The notes beneath the pieces were generated by a model that did no database searches, was not told the origin of the DNA, and worked only from the letters and a program-made list of their open reading frames with translations. The position numbers and the translations under genes are program-made. A stretch of 62,281 nucleotides of DNA from assembly GCF_900167165.1 (NCBI RefSeq), contig NZ_FUXM01000012.1, positions 1 through 62,281 of the forward strand, in the 5' to 3' direction. The stretch comes from Carboxydocella sporoproducens DSM 16521 (GTDB lineage: Bacteria; Bacillota; GCA-003054495; Carboxydocellales; Carboxydocellaceae). Position 1 is the first letter of the stretch; every line of letters begins with the position of its first letter. Below, one piece after another: positions 44,578 through 55,376 of this stretch.

Positions 44578-47500
44578 TTAATTCCAGTTTTTCTTAAAGG
44601 CCGCCAGCAGGGCTTCGTCCCCGGTCAGACCGGATGCATAGGCTTCCTCGATGGCCTCAATCATCCGTTTATAATCCCTGGGTATGACCTTGACGAATTG
44701 GGTTATCTTGTTATCCCAATCAGCCAGTACGGCTTCGGCCAGAGCACTGCCGGTGTAACGGGCGTGTTTAGTGATCATAGTCTTGACTTCCTCGATTTCC
44801 CGTTCATTTTCCAGCCGTTCCAGCAATACCATTTCTTTATTGCAGCGCTGCGGGAAAGTGCCGTCTTCGTCCAGCACATAGGCGATACCGCCTGACATCC
44901 CGGCAGCGAAGTTGCGCCCGGTTTTACCCAGCACTACTACCCGGCCACCGGTCATATATTCACAACCATGGTCACCTACCCCTTCTACCACGGCATAGGC
45001 GCCACTGTTCCGCACACAGAATCTTTCCCCGGCTACACCCCGGAAATACGCTTCCCCCGAAGTAGCCCCATAAAGGGCGACGTTACCGATAATGATATTC
45101 TCCTCCGGCTTGAATTTGGCTTCCAGAGGCGGATAGACGATAATCTTGCCACCTGATAGACCCTTGCCAATATAGTCATTGGCATCTCCTTCAAGCTCCA
45201 GTGTCATACCTCTGGGTATAAAGGCACCAAAACTCTGGCCTGCTGAGCCTTTAAACTTGAGCCAGATGGTATCTTCCGGCAGGCCTTCCGAACCATAGCG
45301 ACGGGTGATTTCACTGCCCACAATGGTTCCCACCACCCGGTTAATATTGCGGATAGGCAGAGTGGCAGTAACCTTTTCACCCCGCTCGATGGCCGGTCGG
45401 CAAATATCCAGCAGCTCCCGACGGTCCAGGGACTTATCCAGCCCATGGTCCTGCTGTGTGCGGCAATATCTGCCTACTGTTTCCGGCACATCCGGCTGGT
45501 ACAACAGGGGTGATAAATCCAGATGCCTGGCCTTCCAGTGTTCAATGGCTTCATTTACTTCCAGCACATCGGTACGTCCCACCATTTCATCAATGGTGCG
45601 GAAACCGAGCTCAGCCATGATTTCCCTGATTTCCTGGGCCACAAAACGCATGAAGTTAACCACATGTTCCGGTTTACCCTGGAAGTTTTTCCGCAGTTCC
45701 GGGTTCTGGGTGGCAATCCCCACCGGACAGGTGTCCATATGACAGACCCGCATCATCACACAGCCCATAACTACTAGCGGCGCGGTGGCAAAGCCATATT
45801 CCTCTGCCCCAAGCAGAGTAGCAATCACTACATCCCGGCCGGTCATCAGCTTGCCATCCACTTCCACCACAATCCGGTCCCGCAGGTTATTTAACACCAG
45901 GGTCTGGTGGGTTTCTGCCAGTCCCAGCTCCCAGGGCAACCCTGCGTGCTTGATACTGGTCCGCGGGGAAGCTCCAGTACCACCATCATAACCGCTGATC
46001 AGCACCACATCAGCCCGGCCTTTGGCCACCCCGGCAGCAATGGTCCCTACGCCCACTTCCGATACCAGCTTCACATTAATACGGGCATTGGAGTTAGCGT
46101 TTTTCAGGTCATGGATCAACTGAGCCAGATCCTCAATGGAATAGATATCATGGTGAGGCGGAGGGGAAATCAGCTCCACTCCAGGAGTAGAATGCCGCAC
46201 CGCTGCTACCCAGGGATAAACCTTACGCCCTGGCAGCTGGCCCCCTTCCCCGGGCTTGGCCCCTTGAGCCATTTTGATCTGAATTTCATCGGCATTGACC
46301 AGATATTCGCTGGTAACCCCGAAACGTCCGGAAGCCACCTGTTTAATGGCACTGCGTCTGAGATCCCCATTGGGGTCGGGTTTAAAACGGGCAGGATCCT
46401 CCCCGCCTTCCCCGGTATTGCTCTTCCCGCCAATGCGGTTCATGGCGATGGCCAGACATTCATGGGCCTCCTTGCTAATGGAGCCAAAGGACATCGCCCC
46501 CGTCTTGAAACGACGGCAAATGGATTCCACCGATTCGACCTCATTCAGTGGAATAGGTTTGCGCTTGGGTTTAAACTTGAATAATCCCCGTAAAGTAAAG
46601 TGTTTCTGAGTTTGGTCATTAATTAAAGCAGCATACTTTTTGTAGAGCTGGTAGTCTCCCCGGCGGCAAGCTTCCTGCAACAGATGAATGGTCTCAGGAT
46701 TGAAGAGATGGTCCTCTCCATTTCGCCGCCACTGGTAATCGGAGCCAGGATCCAGGGTTTGGTCTAGCCCCTCCTGAGCAGAAAATGCTCGTTGATGGCG
46801 CATTAAAGCCTCCTGGGCTACTATATCCAGCCCAATACCTCCCACCCGCGAAGGAGTCCAGGTGAAATACTTGTCTATAAACTCCTGGGAAAGGCCAATG
46901 GCTTCAAAGATCTGAGCTCCCCGGTAGCTCTGGATAGTGGAGATACCCATTTTGGACAGGACTTTTACTACCCCTTTGGTAACAGCCTTGATATAGTTTT
47001 TGATGGCCTTTTCCCGGCTGATGCCAGGCAACATGCCCTGATTGATCATGTCATCTAAGGTCTCAAAAGCCAGGTAAGGGTTAATGGCGCCGGCCCCATA
47101 GCCCAGTAGAACAGCAAAATGGTGAACTTCCCGCGGCTCCCCTGATTCGAGAATCAGGCTGGCTTTAGTCCTTCTGCCATTGCGGACCAGATGATGGTTG
47201 ACACAGGACAGGGCCAGCAAAGCGGGAATGGGTGCATTATAGGCGTCTACTCCCCGGTCGGAAAGAATCAGATAATTGCACCCTGCATCAATAGCTGCAT
47301 CCGCCGCCCGGCACAGGTCTTCCAGTGCCTGTTCCATGCCTCTGGCGCCGTCTGCTGCCCGGAAGAGAATGGGTAGAGTTACTGATTTGGCCCCCTCACG
47401 CCGGAGATAGCGGATTTTGGCCAGCTCTTCGTTGCTCAGAATCGGGGTCTGGATTTTAATCTGCCGGCAACTGGTGGGCTCTGGTTTGAGAAGGTTTCCT

Positions 47501-49158
47501 TCCGGGCCCAGATTGGTCACCGTCGCAGTGATGATTTCCTCCCGAATAGCATCAATAGGCGGGTTAGTCACCTGAGCAAACAGCTGTTTAAAGTAATCAT
47601 ACAGAAGCCGCGGCCGGTCGGAAAGCACCGCCAGCGGTGCATCCATCCCCATGGATCCAACCGGTTCCATCCCCTTTTCCGCCATGGGCGCCAGGGTATC
47701 TTTCAGTTCCTCAAAAGTATAACCAAAGGCCAGCTGTTTTTTCAGCACTGTCTGGTGATCCAGCTCCGGTGCCACCGGACCTTCGGGCAGGTCTTCCAGT
47801 GCTACCAGATGTTCTTTCAGCCATTCTTCATAGGGATGTTCGGTTGCAATTTGATGCTTTAGTTCATCATCGGAGATAATACGGCCTGCTTCCGTATCCA
47901 CCAGCAACATGCGGCCCGGACGCAGTCTTTCCTTGATAATCACTTTTTCCTGGGGAACTTCCAGCACCCCTACTTCAGAAGCCATGATAATCAGGTCATC
48001 TTCTGTAACATAATAGCGGGAAGGTCTGAGCCCATTCCGGTCCAGCACAGCCCCGATGATGCGGCCATCGGTAAAGGCCATAGCCGCCGGACCATCCCAT
48101 GGTTCCATCAAGCAGCTATGATACTCATAAAAGGCTTTTTTCTCCGGGCTCATGCTCTCATGGTTCTGCCAGGGTTCCGGAATCATCATCATCATGGCAT
48201 GAGGCAAGGACCGTCCAGTTAAGTAGAGGAATTCCAGGCAGTTATCGAACATTGCCGAGTCACTGCCATCTGGATCGATAACTGGCAGGATTTTGGCCAT
48301 ATCTTCACCAAAAAGCTCGCTTTCACAAACCGCCTGGCGTGCATGCATCCAGTTGACATTGCCGCGCAAAGTATTGATTTCTCCATTGTGAATCAGATAG
48401 CGGTAGGGATGAGCCCTCTCCCAGCTGGGAAAGGTATTGGTACTGAAGCGGGAATGAACCAGGGCCAATGCTGTTTCAACTGCGGGGTCCTGTAGGTCGA
48501 TGTAGAAGCGGTCTACTTGTTCTGGAGTCAGCATGCCCTTGTAGACAATAGTGCTAGCCGAGAGACTAGCGAAATAGAAATATTTACCACCAGGGTGGTC
48601 CCCATGGCGAATTTCCTTTTCAGCCCGTTTACGGATAACATAGAGCTTACGCTCAAAGGCCATCCGATCTGACTGCGGCCGGGGAGGAGCAATAAAGACC
48701 TGGCGAATAAAAGGCTGCGCTTTGCGAGCCATTTCCCCCAGGCTGGAATTATCGGTAGGCACAGTCCGCCAGCCCAGCAAGACCTGGCCTTCTTCTGCGA
48801 TTATTTCCTCCAGTTTCTGTTCACAGGCTGCCCTTTCCTCCGGATCAACCGGTAAAAAGAGCATACCAACCCCGTATTGTCCGGGTTCAGGTAAATCAAT
48901 GCCCAGCCGGGCACATTCCTTTACCAGGAAGGCATGAGGAATTTGCATAAGTATACCGGCACCGTCACCGGTGTTGGTCTCCGAACCCTGGCCTCCCCGG
49001 TGATCCAGGTTCAGGAGAATAGTCAGAGCCTGACGTACAATCTCATTGGACTTCTTGCCCTTGATATTGGCCACAAATCCAATACCGCAGGCATCATGCT
49101 CAAACTGGGGATCATACAGTCCTTGCTTGGGTGGTAAGCCATTCATGTACTCTCTCAT
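44578..49158 (-). CDS. gltB: Glutamate synthase large subunit
   Basis: This protein has about 1526 residues starting [19 protein letters not shown] at 49158 (AAAGGTG upstream). The class II amidotransferase nucleophile is in [15 protein letters not shown]; a short propeptide before the Cys is expected to be removed. The central and FMN domains hold [39 protein letters not shown] and the 3Fe-4S region [13 protein letters not shown]. The C-terminal beta-helix has [20 protein letters not shown]. It makes two glutamates from glutamine and 2-oxoglutarate. All usual domains are complete. Confidence 0.97.
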   Translation of the reverse strand: MREYMNGLPPKQGLYDPQFEHDACGIGFVANIKGKKSNEIVRQALTILLNLDHRGGQGSETNTGDGAGILMQIPHAFLVKECARLGIDLPEPGQYGVGMLFLPVDPEERAACEQKLEEIIAEEGQVLLGWRTVPTDNSSLGEMARKAQPFIRQVFIAPPRPQSDRMAFERKLYVIRKRAEKEIRHGDHPGGKYFYFASLSASTIVYKGMLTPEQVDRFYIDLQDPAVETALALVHSRFSTNTFPSWERAHPYRYLIHNGEINTLRGNVNWMHARQAVCESELFGEDMAKILPVIDPDGSDSAMFDNCLEFLYLTGRSLPHAMMMMIPEPWQNHESMSPEKKAFYEYHSCLMEPWDGPAAMAFTDGRIIGAVLDRNGLRPSRYYVTEDDLIIMASEVGVLEVPQEKVIIKERLRPGRMLLVDTEAGRIISDDELKHQIATEHPYEEWLKEHLVALEDLPEGPVAPELDHQTVLKKQLAFGYTFEELKDTLAPMAEKGMEPVGSMGMDAPLAVLSDRPRLLYDYFKQLFAQVTNPPIDAIREEIITATVTNLGPEGNLLKPEPTSCRQIKIQTPILSNEELAKIRYLRREGAKSVTLPILFRAADGARGMEQALEDLCRAADAAIDAGCNYLILSDRGVDAYNAPIPALLALSCVNHHLVRNGRRTKASLILESGEPREVHHFAVLLGYGAGAINPYLAFETLDDMINQGMLPGISREKAIKNYIKAVTKGVVKVLSKMGISTIQSYRGAQIFEAIGLSQEFIDKYFTWTPSRVGGIGLDIVAQEALMRHQRAFSAQEGLDQTLDPGSDYQWRRNGEDHLFNPETIHLLQEACRRGDYQLYKKYAALINDQTQKHFTLRGLFKFKPKRKPIPLNEVESVESICRRFKTGAMSFGSISKEAHECLAIAMNRIGGKSNTGEGGEDPARFKPDPNGDLRRSAIKQVASGRFGVTSEYLVNADEIQIKMAQGAKPGEGGQLPGRKVYPWVAAVRHSTPGVELISPPPHHDIYSIEDLAQLIHDLKNANSNARINVKLVSEVGVGTIAAGVAKGRADVVLISGYDGGTGASPRTSIKHAGLPWELGLAETHQTLVLNNLRDRIVVEVDGKLMTGRDVVIATLLGAEEYGFATAPLVVMGCVMMRVCHMDTCPVGIATQNPELRKNFQGKPEHVVNFMRFVAQEIREIMAELGFRTIDEMVGRTDVLEVNEAIEHWKARHLDLSPLLYQPDVPETVGRYCRTQQDHGLDKSLDRRELLDICRPAIERGEKVTATLPIRNINRVVGTIVGSEITRRYGSEGLPEDTIWLKFKGSAGQSFGAFIPRGMTLELEGDANDYIGKGLSGGKIIVYPPLEAKFKPEENIIIGNVALYGATSGEAYFRGVAGERFCVRNSGAYAVVEGVGDHGCEYMTGGRVVVLGKTGRNFAAGMSGGIAYVLDEDGTFPQRCNKEMVLLERLENEREIEEVKTMITKHARYTGSALAEAVLADWDNKITQFVKVIPRDYKRMIEAIEEAYASGLTGDEALLAAFKKNWN

Positions 49159-49199
49159 AGCATGCACCTTTCTTCGTTTAAGTTTTCCTATTGCTGTAT

Positions 49200-49228
49200 A
49201 TTCTAACATTGCTTGTGCTTAAATACAA
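49200..49228 (-). promoter_or_regulatory. gltBD promoter
   Basis: TTGTAT, 17 nt, TAGAAT on the minus strand. Just upstream (49235-49262) TGCAT occurs four times (TGCATGCATATTGCATACT and on), a possible regulator site for gltBD or the divergent yjbQ gene. Confidence 0.55.
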
Positions 49229-49296
49229 TCATTCTGCTGCATGCATATTGCATACTTGCATTAAGGTTCGTAAAATGGAAGCAGGAGGGGATTAAA

Positions 49297-49713
49297 TTGA
49301 AAAGCTATCGCAAGGAACTGTGGTTTGAAACCAAAACCCGGCGGGCTTTTATTAATATTACACCTCAGGTAGAAGCCGCCCTGCGGGAAAGCGGAATCAA
49401 GGAAGGTCTTTTATTATGTAATGCCATGCATATAACCGCCAGTGTTTTTATCAATGATGATGAAAGTGGCTTGCATCACGATTTTGAAACCTGGCTGGAA
49501 AAGCTGGCTCCCGAGAAGCCCTATGAACAATACCGGCATAATGGCTTTGAGGACAATGCCGATGCTCACCTCAAGCGCACCATCATGGGTCGGGAAGTAG
49601 TGGTAGCTGTTACCAATGGCCAGTTAGACCTGGGACCATGGGAACAGATTTTTTACGGGGAATTTGATGGCAAACGCCGAAAAAGGGTACTGATTAAGAT
49701 TATTGGGGAGTAA
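49297..49713 (+). CDS. YjbQ/UPF0047 family protein
   Basis: This protein has about 138 residues; TTG at 49297 is chosen because AGGAGGGG lies 7-9 nt upstream. Family marks are [60 protein letters not shown]-like (here YRHNG) and [20 protein letters not shown]. YjbQ proteins are compact barrels; some complement thiamine-phosphate synthase mutants, so the label 'secondary thiamine-phosphate synthase' is used, though the real role is uncertain. Divergent from gltB. Confidence 0.9.
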   Translation: MKSYRKELWFETKTRRAFINITPQVEAALRESGIKEGLLLCNAMHITASVFINDDESGLHHDFETWLEKLAPEKPYEQYRHNGFEDNADAHLKRTIMGREVVVAVTNGQLDLGPWEQIFYGEFDGKRRKRVLIKIIGE

Positions 49714-49749
49714 ATTCTTCATTTTTTGTGTGTTATTTTTGCAATTTAT

Positions 49750-49790
49750 CCCCACCTATAGAGGTGGGGGTCTTCTTGCTTAATTTTTTT
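49750..49790 (+). terminator. Hairpin after yjbQ
   Basis: CCCCACCT-ATAG-AGGTGGGG is a perfect 8-bp stem. The T-run begins 14 nt later, so termination is likely but not textbook. Confidence 0.55.
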
Positions 49791-49793
49791 ATA

Positions 49794-49829
49794 AAAAATC
49801 CTTTCCCGCTGAATAGGCGGGGAAGGATT
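49794..49829 (-). terminator. Terminator after hepT
   Basis: AAAATCCTTCCCCGC pairs with GCGGGAAAGGATTTT (one mismatch) immediately after the hepT stop, then T-rich on the minus strand. Confidence 0.85.
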
Positions 49830-50258
49830 TTAGTTTTTTTGTAGGTAGCTGACCACAATATTTAAAAACTCTTTTAAATCACTTAGGTTGTTTGTGATTA
49901 TCTCATATACCGTTTCATGGTCAATTTCCCAATATACATGCACAAGCTTGTTTCTAAATCTGGCCATTTTTCTATAATTATTCAGTTGTTGCTCATTGAT
50001 TAATCCTATCTTAAACATTGTTTCAAAAATTTCCACGTAAGTTTCCGGGGGAGGCAAGTTTCTATCTATCTGCTCTAAAGCTATTATTCGATTTCCTATA
50101 TTGATGCAGGTTTCAATAGCTAACTGTAAATAACGTTCAGCGGCAGCTGTTAAAATTTCATCTTTTAAAAAAACGTTTTTTTCAGTATGAGCAACTTTTT
50201 CTAACAGATTGATATATTTTTTTAGCAATCTTGTTTGAGTAAGTAACTTTTCATCCAA
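49830..50258 (-). CDS. hepT: HepT-like toxin (DUF86)
   Basis: This protein has about 142 residues; the TTG start at 50258 lies 1 nt after the mntA stop, with GGGGGGAAGG upstream. It is all-helical. MDEKLLTQTRLLKKYINLLE opens it, YLQLAIETCINIGNRII is the HEPN core, and RNKLVHVYWEI carries the Rx4HxY nuclease/AMPylation motif (R-N-K-L-V-H-V-Y). HEPN RNases of this type cut tRNA or other RNA and are silenced by MntA through AMPylation of the tyrosine. The AT-rich codons mark it as a transferred module. Confidence 0.92.
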   Translation of the reverse strand: MDEKLLTQTRLLKKYINLLEKVAHTEKNVFLKDEILTAAAERYLQLAIETCINIGNRIIALEQIDRNLPPPETYVEIFETMFKIGLINEQQLNNYRKMARFRNKLVHVYWEIDHETVYEIITNNLSDLKEFLNIVVSYLQKN

Positions 50259-50259
50259 T

Positions 50260-50706
50260 TTACCTTCCCCCCAGTGCCCTAACAAACTCCCGGTTAAATT
50301 CCTCCCGGTAGGGCTTAAAATCAAGATAACTAAGGATTACCCCTGTTTCAAAATCTATTCTTTTTTTATGATCAGAACAATATAGGATCTGTTTATTCTT
50401 AAGGACCGCAAATTGTCTGCTTATTGGCTGGTAGTTGAGAACAATCCCGTCTATTTCTTCTGTTTCTAGAAATCTTATAAGCTCGATAAATATCCGGTTT
50501 TCTAAATCGACCATTACTGTCTGAGTCAATTTAAAATTAAATAAAATGGCCAGATCAATATCACTTAAAGGCTTGATATTATCCTTTACTAATGACCCAA
50601 AAAGATATACTGCAATTATTTCTTCACTGTATCTTGAAAAAATTTGACTGGTTAATGGCAATCGTTGTTTTATTTTTTGGAAATTAATTTTGTTAAATTT
50701 TATCAT
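50260..50706 (-). CDS. mntA: MntA-like minimal nucleotidyltransferase antitoxin
   Basis: This 148-residue protein has the nucleotidyltransferase core YLFGSLVKDNIKPLSDIDLAI (GS-x10-DxD), and a third acidic residue in IDGIVLNYQP-type strand. It should AMPylate HepT and neutralise it. Placed upstream of hepT with its stop 1 nt before the toxin start, the usual order. AT-rich like hepT and unlike rlmH on the other side. Confidence 0.9.
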   Translation of the reverse strand: MIKFNKINFQKIKQRLPLTSQIFSRYSEEIIAVYLFGSLVKDNIKPLSDIDLAILFNFKLTQTVMVDLENRIFIELIRFLETEEIDGIVLNYQPISRQFAVLKNKQILYCSDHKKRIDFETGVILSYLDFKPYREEFNREFVRALGGR

Positions 50707-50719
50707 TTTATCACCAGCT

Positions 50720-51205
50720 TTATTTATGATACGGCTCCCCGCGCCGGATTTTCTGCCAGCGATAGATTTGTTCCAGCAAAATCACGCGCATCAGCTGATG
50801 TGGATAGGTAAACGCCCCAAAACTGAGCTTAAACTGACAGGCAGCCAGCACCTTATCCGCCAGTCCCAGGGAACCGCCAATGACAAAAACCAGATGGCTC
50901 CAGCCTGCCAGTAACCATTCCTCGACCCTGGCCGCCATCTCCTCCGAAGAACAGGTCTTTCCCCGCAGGTCAAGAGCTACCCGCCAGGAATGAGGGGGGA
51001 GAGCCGCCAGCAAACGCTCCCCCTCTTTTTGTCGTACCTGTTCCCGAACACTCTCCCCGGCCTCTTCCGGGCAGGACTCATCCGCGACTTCAATGATTTT
51101 CACCCTGGCATAGGGTGCCAGCCGCTTCAGGTATTCCTGTTCCGCCTCTCGCCAGTATTTTTCCTTGAGCTTACCCACACAAACTATAGTTATCTGCATA
51201 GTCAT
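50720..51205 (-). CDS. rlmH: 23S rRNA pseudouridine1915 N3-methyltransferase RlmH
   Basis: This 161-residue SPOUT-class enzyme begins MTMQITIVCVGKLKEKYW. Motifs: ALDLRGKTCSSEEMAARVEEW, HLVFVIGGSLGLADKVLA (SAM knot), and the C-terminal LSFGAFTYPHQLMRVILLEQIYRW then GEPYHK, the diagnostic RlmH tail. It methylates pseudouridine 1915 in helix 69 on the assembled ribosome. ATG overlaps the upstream stop (ATGA). Confidence 0.97.
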   Translation of the reverse strand: MTMQITIVCVGKLKEKYWREAEQEYLKRLAPYARVKIIEVADESCPEEAGESVREQVRQKEGERLLAALPPHSWRVALDLRGKTCSSEEMAARVEEWLLAGWSHLVFVIGGSLGLADKVLAACQFKLSFGAFTYPHQLMRVILLEQIYRWQKIRRGEPYHK

Positions 51206-51387
51206 ACCACCAGATATTTGGGCGGCTGATCGCAGAAATCGCAGTGCTGAGGAGCCAGCCAGTCCGTAAAGGATACCTTCTCTAGCAGATAGAGGTCGGG
51301 AGGTTGTTCATAGACATCGACGAATTCGTCCATTGCTTTCTCCAGATGGCGTTCACAAACACAATACACATTAGCCACTCCCATCAT
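51202..51387 (-). CDS. CxxH/CxxC small protein
   Basis: This protein has 61 residues (or about 55 if it starts at GTG 51369, which has GGGAG upstream). CERH (CxxH) in the N-half and CDFC (CxxC) near 49-52 suggest one zinc site. The pattern 'CxxHxxxAMDxFVDxYExxPDL' is the family known beside rlmH in Bacillota. Function unknown. It is coupled to both htrA (stop 51388) and rlmH. Confidence 0.85.
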   Translation of the reverse strand: MMGVANVYCVCERHLEKAMDEFVDVYEQPPDLYLLEKVSFTDWLAPQHCDFCDQPPKYLVV

Positions 51388-52548
51388 TTAGGGCTGTAAA
51401 GTCCCCGGCATTTCACCCAGTTTTACACTAAATTCCTTGAATTGACGGTTACGCACCACTTTTACCTTGATGATATCGCCCACCTTGTGTTTTCCGATCA
51501 GATCCTGCAGATCCTGGAAGGTCTTTACCTTTTCCCCCTCAACTCCCACGATGATATCCTGGGCCTGGATCCCGGCCAGACCAGCAGGGCCATTGGCCAC
51601 TACATCATCGACCACGATTCCGTAATCTACTGGCAAGTCATATTGTTGCTGCAGATCTTTGTCAATTTCCACACCACGGTAGAGAATACCCAGCCAGGGC
51701 CGGATTACCTTCCCGTTTTTGATGAGCTGTTCAATTATGGGTTTAGCGGTATTGATGGGAATGGCGAAATTCATGCCTTCCACTTTTTCGCTGATGATTT
51801 TTACACTGTTGATCCCAATAACTTCTCCCCTGGAATTGACCAGGGCCCCACCGGAATTACCCGGGTTGATGGCAGCATCAGTCTGAATCAGGGTAAATTT
51901 CTGTTCCCCCACGGTCAGAGTCCGGTTGAGAGCGGAAATAATTCCGGCCGTAACCGTGCGGGCAAATTCTTCCCCCAGCGGGTTACCGATAGCTACTACC
52001 AGTTCCCCAACCTGCAGCTGGGAGGAGTCTCCCAGTTTGGCCACCGTCAGTTCTCCCGCTTCCGCCGGATTGATTTTGATTACGGCCAGGTCAGTTCGGG
52101 GATCCCGGCCGATGAGTTTGGCGGGGATATGTTTGCCATTAGCCAGACTGACAACCAGTTCCTGGGCCCCTTCCACTACATGGTTATTGGTAACTATATA
52201 ACCCTGGGGATCGATGATTACCCCGGAGCCAGAACCCTGTTCCACACTGCCATGAGTTTCACCCCAGAAATCAATGCGGGTAGCCCGGTTAGATATTCCC
52301 ACTACCGCCGGTCCTACCTGTTTGGCAATATCCACAACTGGCGCCGAGCCTGCGGGCAGGGGGACAGTCTGTCCGGGCGTAATTTGCGCTGGCTGATTAA
52401 TCTTCACTTCTGCCTGTTTCTTTTCCAGATCGCGAAGTGGCCCCCATAAAGCAGCTCCTACTACCAGACCGCCCACTATGGCGCTAAGCAGACTGACAAC
52501 TATGTAGCTTAAAAATCCAGGTCTCCGTTCATAATAAAACTGATCCAT
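51388..52548 (-). CDS. htrA: HtrA/DegP-family serine protease (S1C)
   Basis: This 386-residue protein has an N-terminal cytoplasmic end, one TM helix (about 15-38), linker, trypsin-like domain and one PDZ domain. Triad: His in YIVTNNHVVEGAQ, Asp in DPRTDLAVIKI, Ser in INPGNSGGALVN. PDZ begins near LQQQYDLPVDYGIVV and has GLAGIQAQDIIVGVEGEKV. It handles misfolded exported proteins on the outer face. Gene order yycJ-htrA-rlmH is the Bacillus walRK end. Confidence 0.95.
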   Translation of the reverse strand: MDQFYYERRPGFLSYIVVSLLSAIVGGLVVGAALWGPLRDLEKKQAEVKINQPAQITPGQTVPLPAGSAPVVDIAKQVGPAVVGISNRATRIDFWGETHGSVEQGSGSGVIIDPQGYIVTNNHVVEGAQELVVSLANGKHIPAKLIGRDPRTDLAVIKINPAEAGELTVAKLGDSSQLQVGELVVAIGNPLGEEFARTVTAGIISALNRTLTVGEQKFTLIQTDAAINPGNSGGALVNSRGEVIGINSVKIISEKVEGMNFAIPINTAKPIIEQLIKNGKVIRPWLGILYRGVEIDKDLQQQYDLPVDYGIVVDDVVANGPAGLAGIQAQDIIVGVEGEKVKTFQDLQDLIGKHKVGDIIKVKVVRNRQFKEFSVKLGEMPGTLQP

Positions 52549-52586
52549 AAGTATCCTCCTTCCCTTTGTTTATTAGGATTACCTTA

Positions 52587-53378
52587 TTATTTTTTTTCTA
52601 ACCAGGCAGAAGGACTGCTGGCCGGTGCCACTTCCAGCCATGCTTCCTCTCCCGGTTTGATTCCCAGAGCCTGAAAGTGTTCCTCCACTGTTTTCAGCGC
52701 CTTCTGGGGCGTATTGTTTTCCTGGCTCAGGTGGGCCAGCAACACCCCCTGCTGGCGGCCACCCCAGAGCCGGGCCAGTACATCACCGGCCGTATCATTG
52801 GCCAGGTGCCCCCGGTCACTGAGTATACGCTTTTTTAAAGACCAGGGATAAGGGCCCTGAATCAGCATCTCCCGGTCATGGTTAGCCTCAAAAACCAGTA
52901 GCTCACACTCCATCAATTTGCGAGCCATGCCCCGGCTGACATAGCCGGTATCAGTCATAACCCCTGCCGTGGCTTCCCGGGTATGAAAAACATAGCCAAC
53001 CGGATCACCGGCATCATGGGAAGTGGAAAAAGCCTCGAAAGCCAGCTCCCCGATTTCTATTTTTTCCTCCGGTGCCAGCATACAGCGATTATGCTCGGCA
53101 ATAGGGCCCAGCTGAGCCTCCATGGCCGCCCAGGTGGATTCCGTCGCATACACAGGCAAGTTATATTTCCTGCTTAAAGCTCCCAGTCCGCAGGTATGAT
53201 CCCTGTGTTCATGGGTAACCACTACTGCGGCTAGCTGTTCCAGACAGCGTTCCAGCTGGGCAGCTGCCTCTTTTAGCTTGCGTACACTCAGTCCGGCATC
53301 AATCAGTACAGCCGTTTCCTCTCCCTCCACCCAGATGGCATTGCCTGAACTGCTACTCGCCAGGGTAGCTATTCTCAT
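52587..53378 (-). CDS. YycJ/WalJ-type metallo-beta-lactamase fold hydrolase
   Basis: This protein has about 263 residues starting MRIATLASSSSGNAIWVE at 53378 (GGAGAGGAG upstream). The metal motif is VVTHEHRDHTCGLGAL (HxHxDH), with TSHDAGDPVGYV, MTDTGYV and LVFEANHDREML as later ligands. YycJ homologues are exonucleases that act in DNA repair/cell-wall-linked cell division control. It overlaps the upstream methyltransferase gene by 26 nt and precedes htrA. Confidence 0.9.
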   Translation of the reverse strand: MRIATLASSSSGNAIWVEGEETAVLIDAGLSVRKLKEAAAQLERCLEQLAAVVVTHEHRDHTCGLGALSRKYNLPVYATESTWAAMEAQLGPIAEHNRCMLAPEEKIEIGELAFEAFSTSHDAGDPVGYVFHTREATAGVMTDTGYVSRGMARKLMECELLVFEANHDREMLIQGPYPWSLKKRILSDRGHLANDTAGDVLARLWGGRQQGVLLAHLSQENNTPQKALKTVEEHFQALGIKPGEEAWLEVAPASSPSAWLEKK

Positions 53379-53979
53379 GGTCTCCTCTCCTTGCCTGGAT
53401 AATATCGATCTTTTCCACTTTGGTTTTCTCAATCTGCCAGCTCCGTTGCTCCAGAAGGCGGACAAAGGCCTGGGCCCCTTCACGCCCAGGGTCACTGAAA
53501 AGACAGTGTCCAGACGGAGCCAGGTTAAGTTCCAGGGTGGCCAGTAAATCTTCATGCAACCCGGGTTCATAAAACAAATCCGAACCCAGGATGAGCTGAA
53601 ACTCTCCCAGCTTTCGATGCTGCCGCCAGTCCAGCAACTGCCAGGTCAGTTGTTCCAGGCCATTAGCCCGGGCATTTCGACCGGCCAGTTCCAGGGCCGC
53701 TGGGACAAAATCGGTTTGCACTACCTCTGCTCCGTTGGCAGCTGCTACCAGACCCACCAGTCCCAGACCACAGCCCAGCTCCAGGGCCCGCTTGCCCTGT
53801 ACCAGTTCCGGTCTCGCTTCCAGCCACAGGGCCAGCCCTTCTGCCGCCGGCCACAGTTCGGCCCAGAAGGGAATATCTTCATCCGTTTCCACCTGAGCCA
53901 GCAGAGTATCAAGGTCGCGCACCCGGTACAGTTGAAAACTCCTCTTCTTGCCCTGCCAGCTCACCAGCTCCAGTTCCAT
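53353..53979 (-). CDS. Class I SAM-dependent methyltransferase (METTL21/ETFB-lysine type)
   Basis: This protein has about 208 residues; ATG at 53979 starts MELELVSWQGKKRSFQLYR, preferred over the open frame to 54057 that enters a terminator. DEDIPFWAELWPAAEGLALWL is the family's substrate-side signature; ALELGCGLGLVGLVAA is the SAM site, VVQTDFVPAAL follows, and ILGSDLFYEPGL is motif IV. Relatives methylate lysines in proteins. Substrate unknown. Confidence 0.85.
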   Translation of the reverse strand: MELELVSWQGKKRSFQLYRVRDLDTLLAQVETDEDIPFWAELWPAAEGLALWLEARPELVQGKRALELGCGLGLVGLVAAANGAEVVQTDFVPAALELAGRNARANGLEQLTWQLLDWRQHRKLGEFQLILGSDLFYEPGLHEDLLATLELNLAPSGHCLFSDPGREGAQAFVRLLEQRSWQIEKTKVEKIDIIQARRGDHENSYPGE

Positions 53980-54014
53980 GATTACCAGTTCCTCCCGTAC
54001 TTCTTCATTATAGC

Positions 54015-54043
54015 AAGAAAAAAACCACGGCGACAACCGTGGT
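54015..54043 (-). terminator. Terminator after the chemoreceptor gene
   Basis: ACCACGG and CCGTGGT flank a 6-nt loop, then seven T on the minus strand. Confidence 0.88.
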
Positions 54044-54053
54044 CGGCTAAAGT

Positions 54054-55343
54054 TCACTGAACTTTAAAATTATCAATATACCTTTTCAATTCCTCTGCCA
54101 GTTTCACCAGGTTATAGGAAAGAACATTGATTTGCTCATTAGCCGACATTTGCTGTTCCAGGGAAGCGGCCACCTGCTGGGTAGCAGTGGAGAACTGCTG
54201 GGCAATGCCACTGATTTTTTCCACTGCTCCAGCCAGCTGGGATAGTCCCTGAGACTGCTCCTGGGAAGCCTTGCTTATACCCTGTACCATTTCCTCGGTT
54301 AAAAGAACAGCATGGTGAATTTCATCCAGGGCCTGTTTTGCTTTCAGCGCAACCTTGACCCCGTCTTCAACCTCCCGGTTGCCATTGGTCATGGCCAGAG
54401 CAGCACTGGCGGTTTCAGCCTGAATTTCCTCAATCAGTTCACCAATTTTCTGGGCAGCTTCTCCTGAGCCTTCTGCCAGTTTGCGCACCTCATCGGCTAC
54501 AACAGCAAAGCCGCGTCCGTGTTCACCGGCCCGGGCCGCTTCAATCGCCGCATTCAAGGCCAGCAAATTGGTCTGATCGGCAATACCGGTAATGACATTG
54601 ACAATCTCGCCAATGTAAGTGGACCGTTGATAGAGTTTTTCCACTGCTGCCGAGGAGGTTTGTACCGCCTCTGAAATGGCATGCATTTTAGCTACCGCCT
54701 CTTCCACCTGCTTTAGTCCTTTACTGGCCAGCTGGGCTGCCTGCTGAGAGGAAGCAAAGGCCTGCTGGGAATGGGCCGCAACCTGGGATACAGCAGCCGA
54801 TATTTCCTGCATGGTCTGCACGGTTTCCAGAATCTCATCAGCCTGTCGCTGCGAACCGCCGGCAATTTGCTCCATGGCTGCGGAAATCTGCTGAATAGAG
54901 GCAGTGGCACTCTCCGTAGCCTTTGAAACCTCAACAGCTTCTTTTGTTACCCCTTCTGCTGTAACAGCGCTTTGCTGGACAGTAGCTCTCACATCGACAA
55001 TCATTTTATTAAAAGCTTCGGCGGTCTTGCCAAAAATATCACTGGTAGGAAAATAGATGGTGGTGGTAAGGTCTTTTTCTGCTACCCGCTTCGCTGCATC
55101 TGCAAATATCGTTAAGACCTCCACCAGCAACCTATTCACGTAGGCCAGAATCGCAGCTGCCGCTACGACACCGATAGGAATTACTGGTCCGAAAATGGCC
55201 AGCAGCTTATCATCCGGTACCTCCAGATACCAGGCCAGAAAAGCGGTCCAGATCAGTGTTCCGCCTCCGGTCACCGTTAGAAAAACTACGCCCAGACGCC
55301 AGAACGGCCTGTATTTCCACCTGGTAAATATCACACCTCTCAC
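54054..55343 (-). CDS. Methyl-accepting chemotaxis protein without periplasmic sensor
   Basis: This protein has about 429 residues (GTG 55343; GTG 55334 is an equally good start with GAGGAG 10 nt upstream). Two adjacent TM helices (about 14-38 and 48-70) have only a tiny outer loop (YLEVPDDKL). A HAMP-like linker precedes the signalling coil; the tip [43 protein letters not shown] is complete. It may sense membrane state or an interior signal. No che genes are near. Confidence 0.92.
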   Translation of the reverse strand: MRGVIFTRWKYRPFWRLGVVFLTVTGGGTLIWTAFLAWYLEVPDDKLLAIFGPVIPIGVVAAAAILAYVNRLLVEVLTIFADAAKRVAEKDLTTTIYFPTSDIFGKTAEAFNKMIVDVRATVQQSAVTAEGVTKEAVEVSKATESATASIQQISAAMEQIAGGSQRQADEILETVQTMQEISAAVSQVAAHSQQAFASSQQAAQLASKGLKQVEEAVAKMHAISEAVQTSSAAVEKLYQRSTYIGEIVNVITGIADQTNLLALNAAIEAARAGEHGRGFAVVADEVRKLAEGSGEAAQKIGELIEEIQAETASAALAMTNGNREVEDGVKVALKAKQALDEIHHAVLLTEEMVQGISKASQEQSQGLSQLAGAVEKISGIAQQFSTATQQVAASLEQQMSANEQINVLSYNLVKLAEELKRYIDNFKVQ

Positions 55344-55376
55344 ACTCCTCTACTTCCATAATCTAACCTACGCGAC

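Noticed and set aside
51442-52449. Plus-strand 335-codon frame opposite htrA
   Set aside because: The opposite strand encodes a complete HtrA protease with triad and PDZ.
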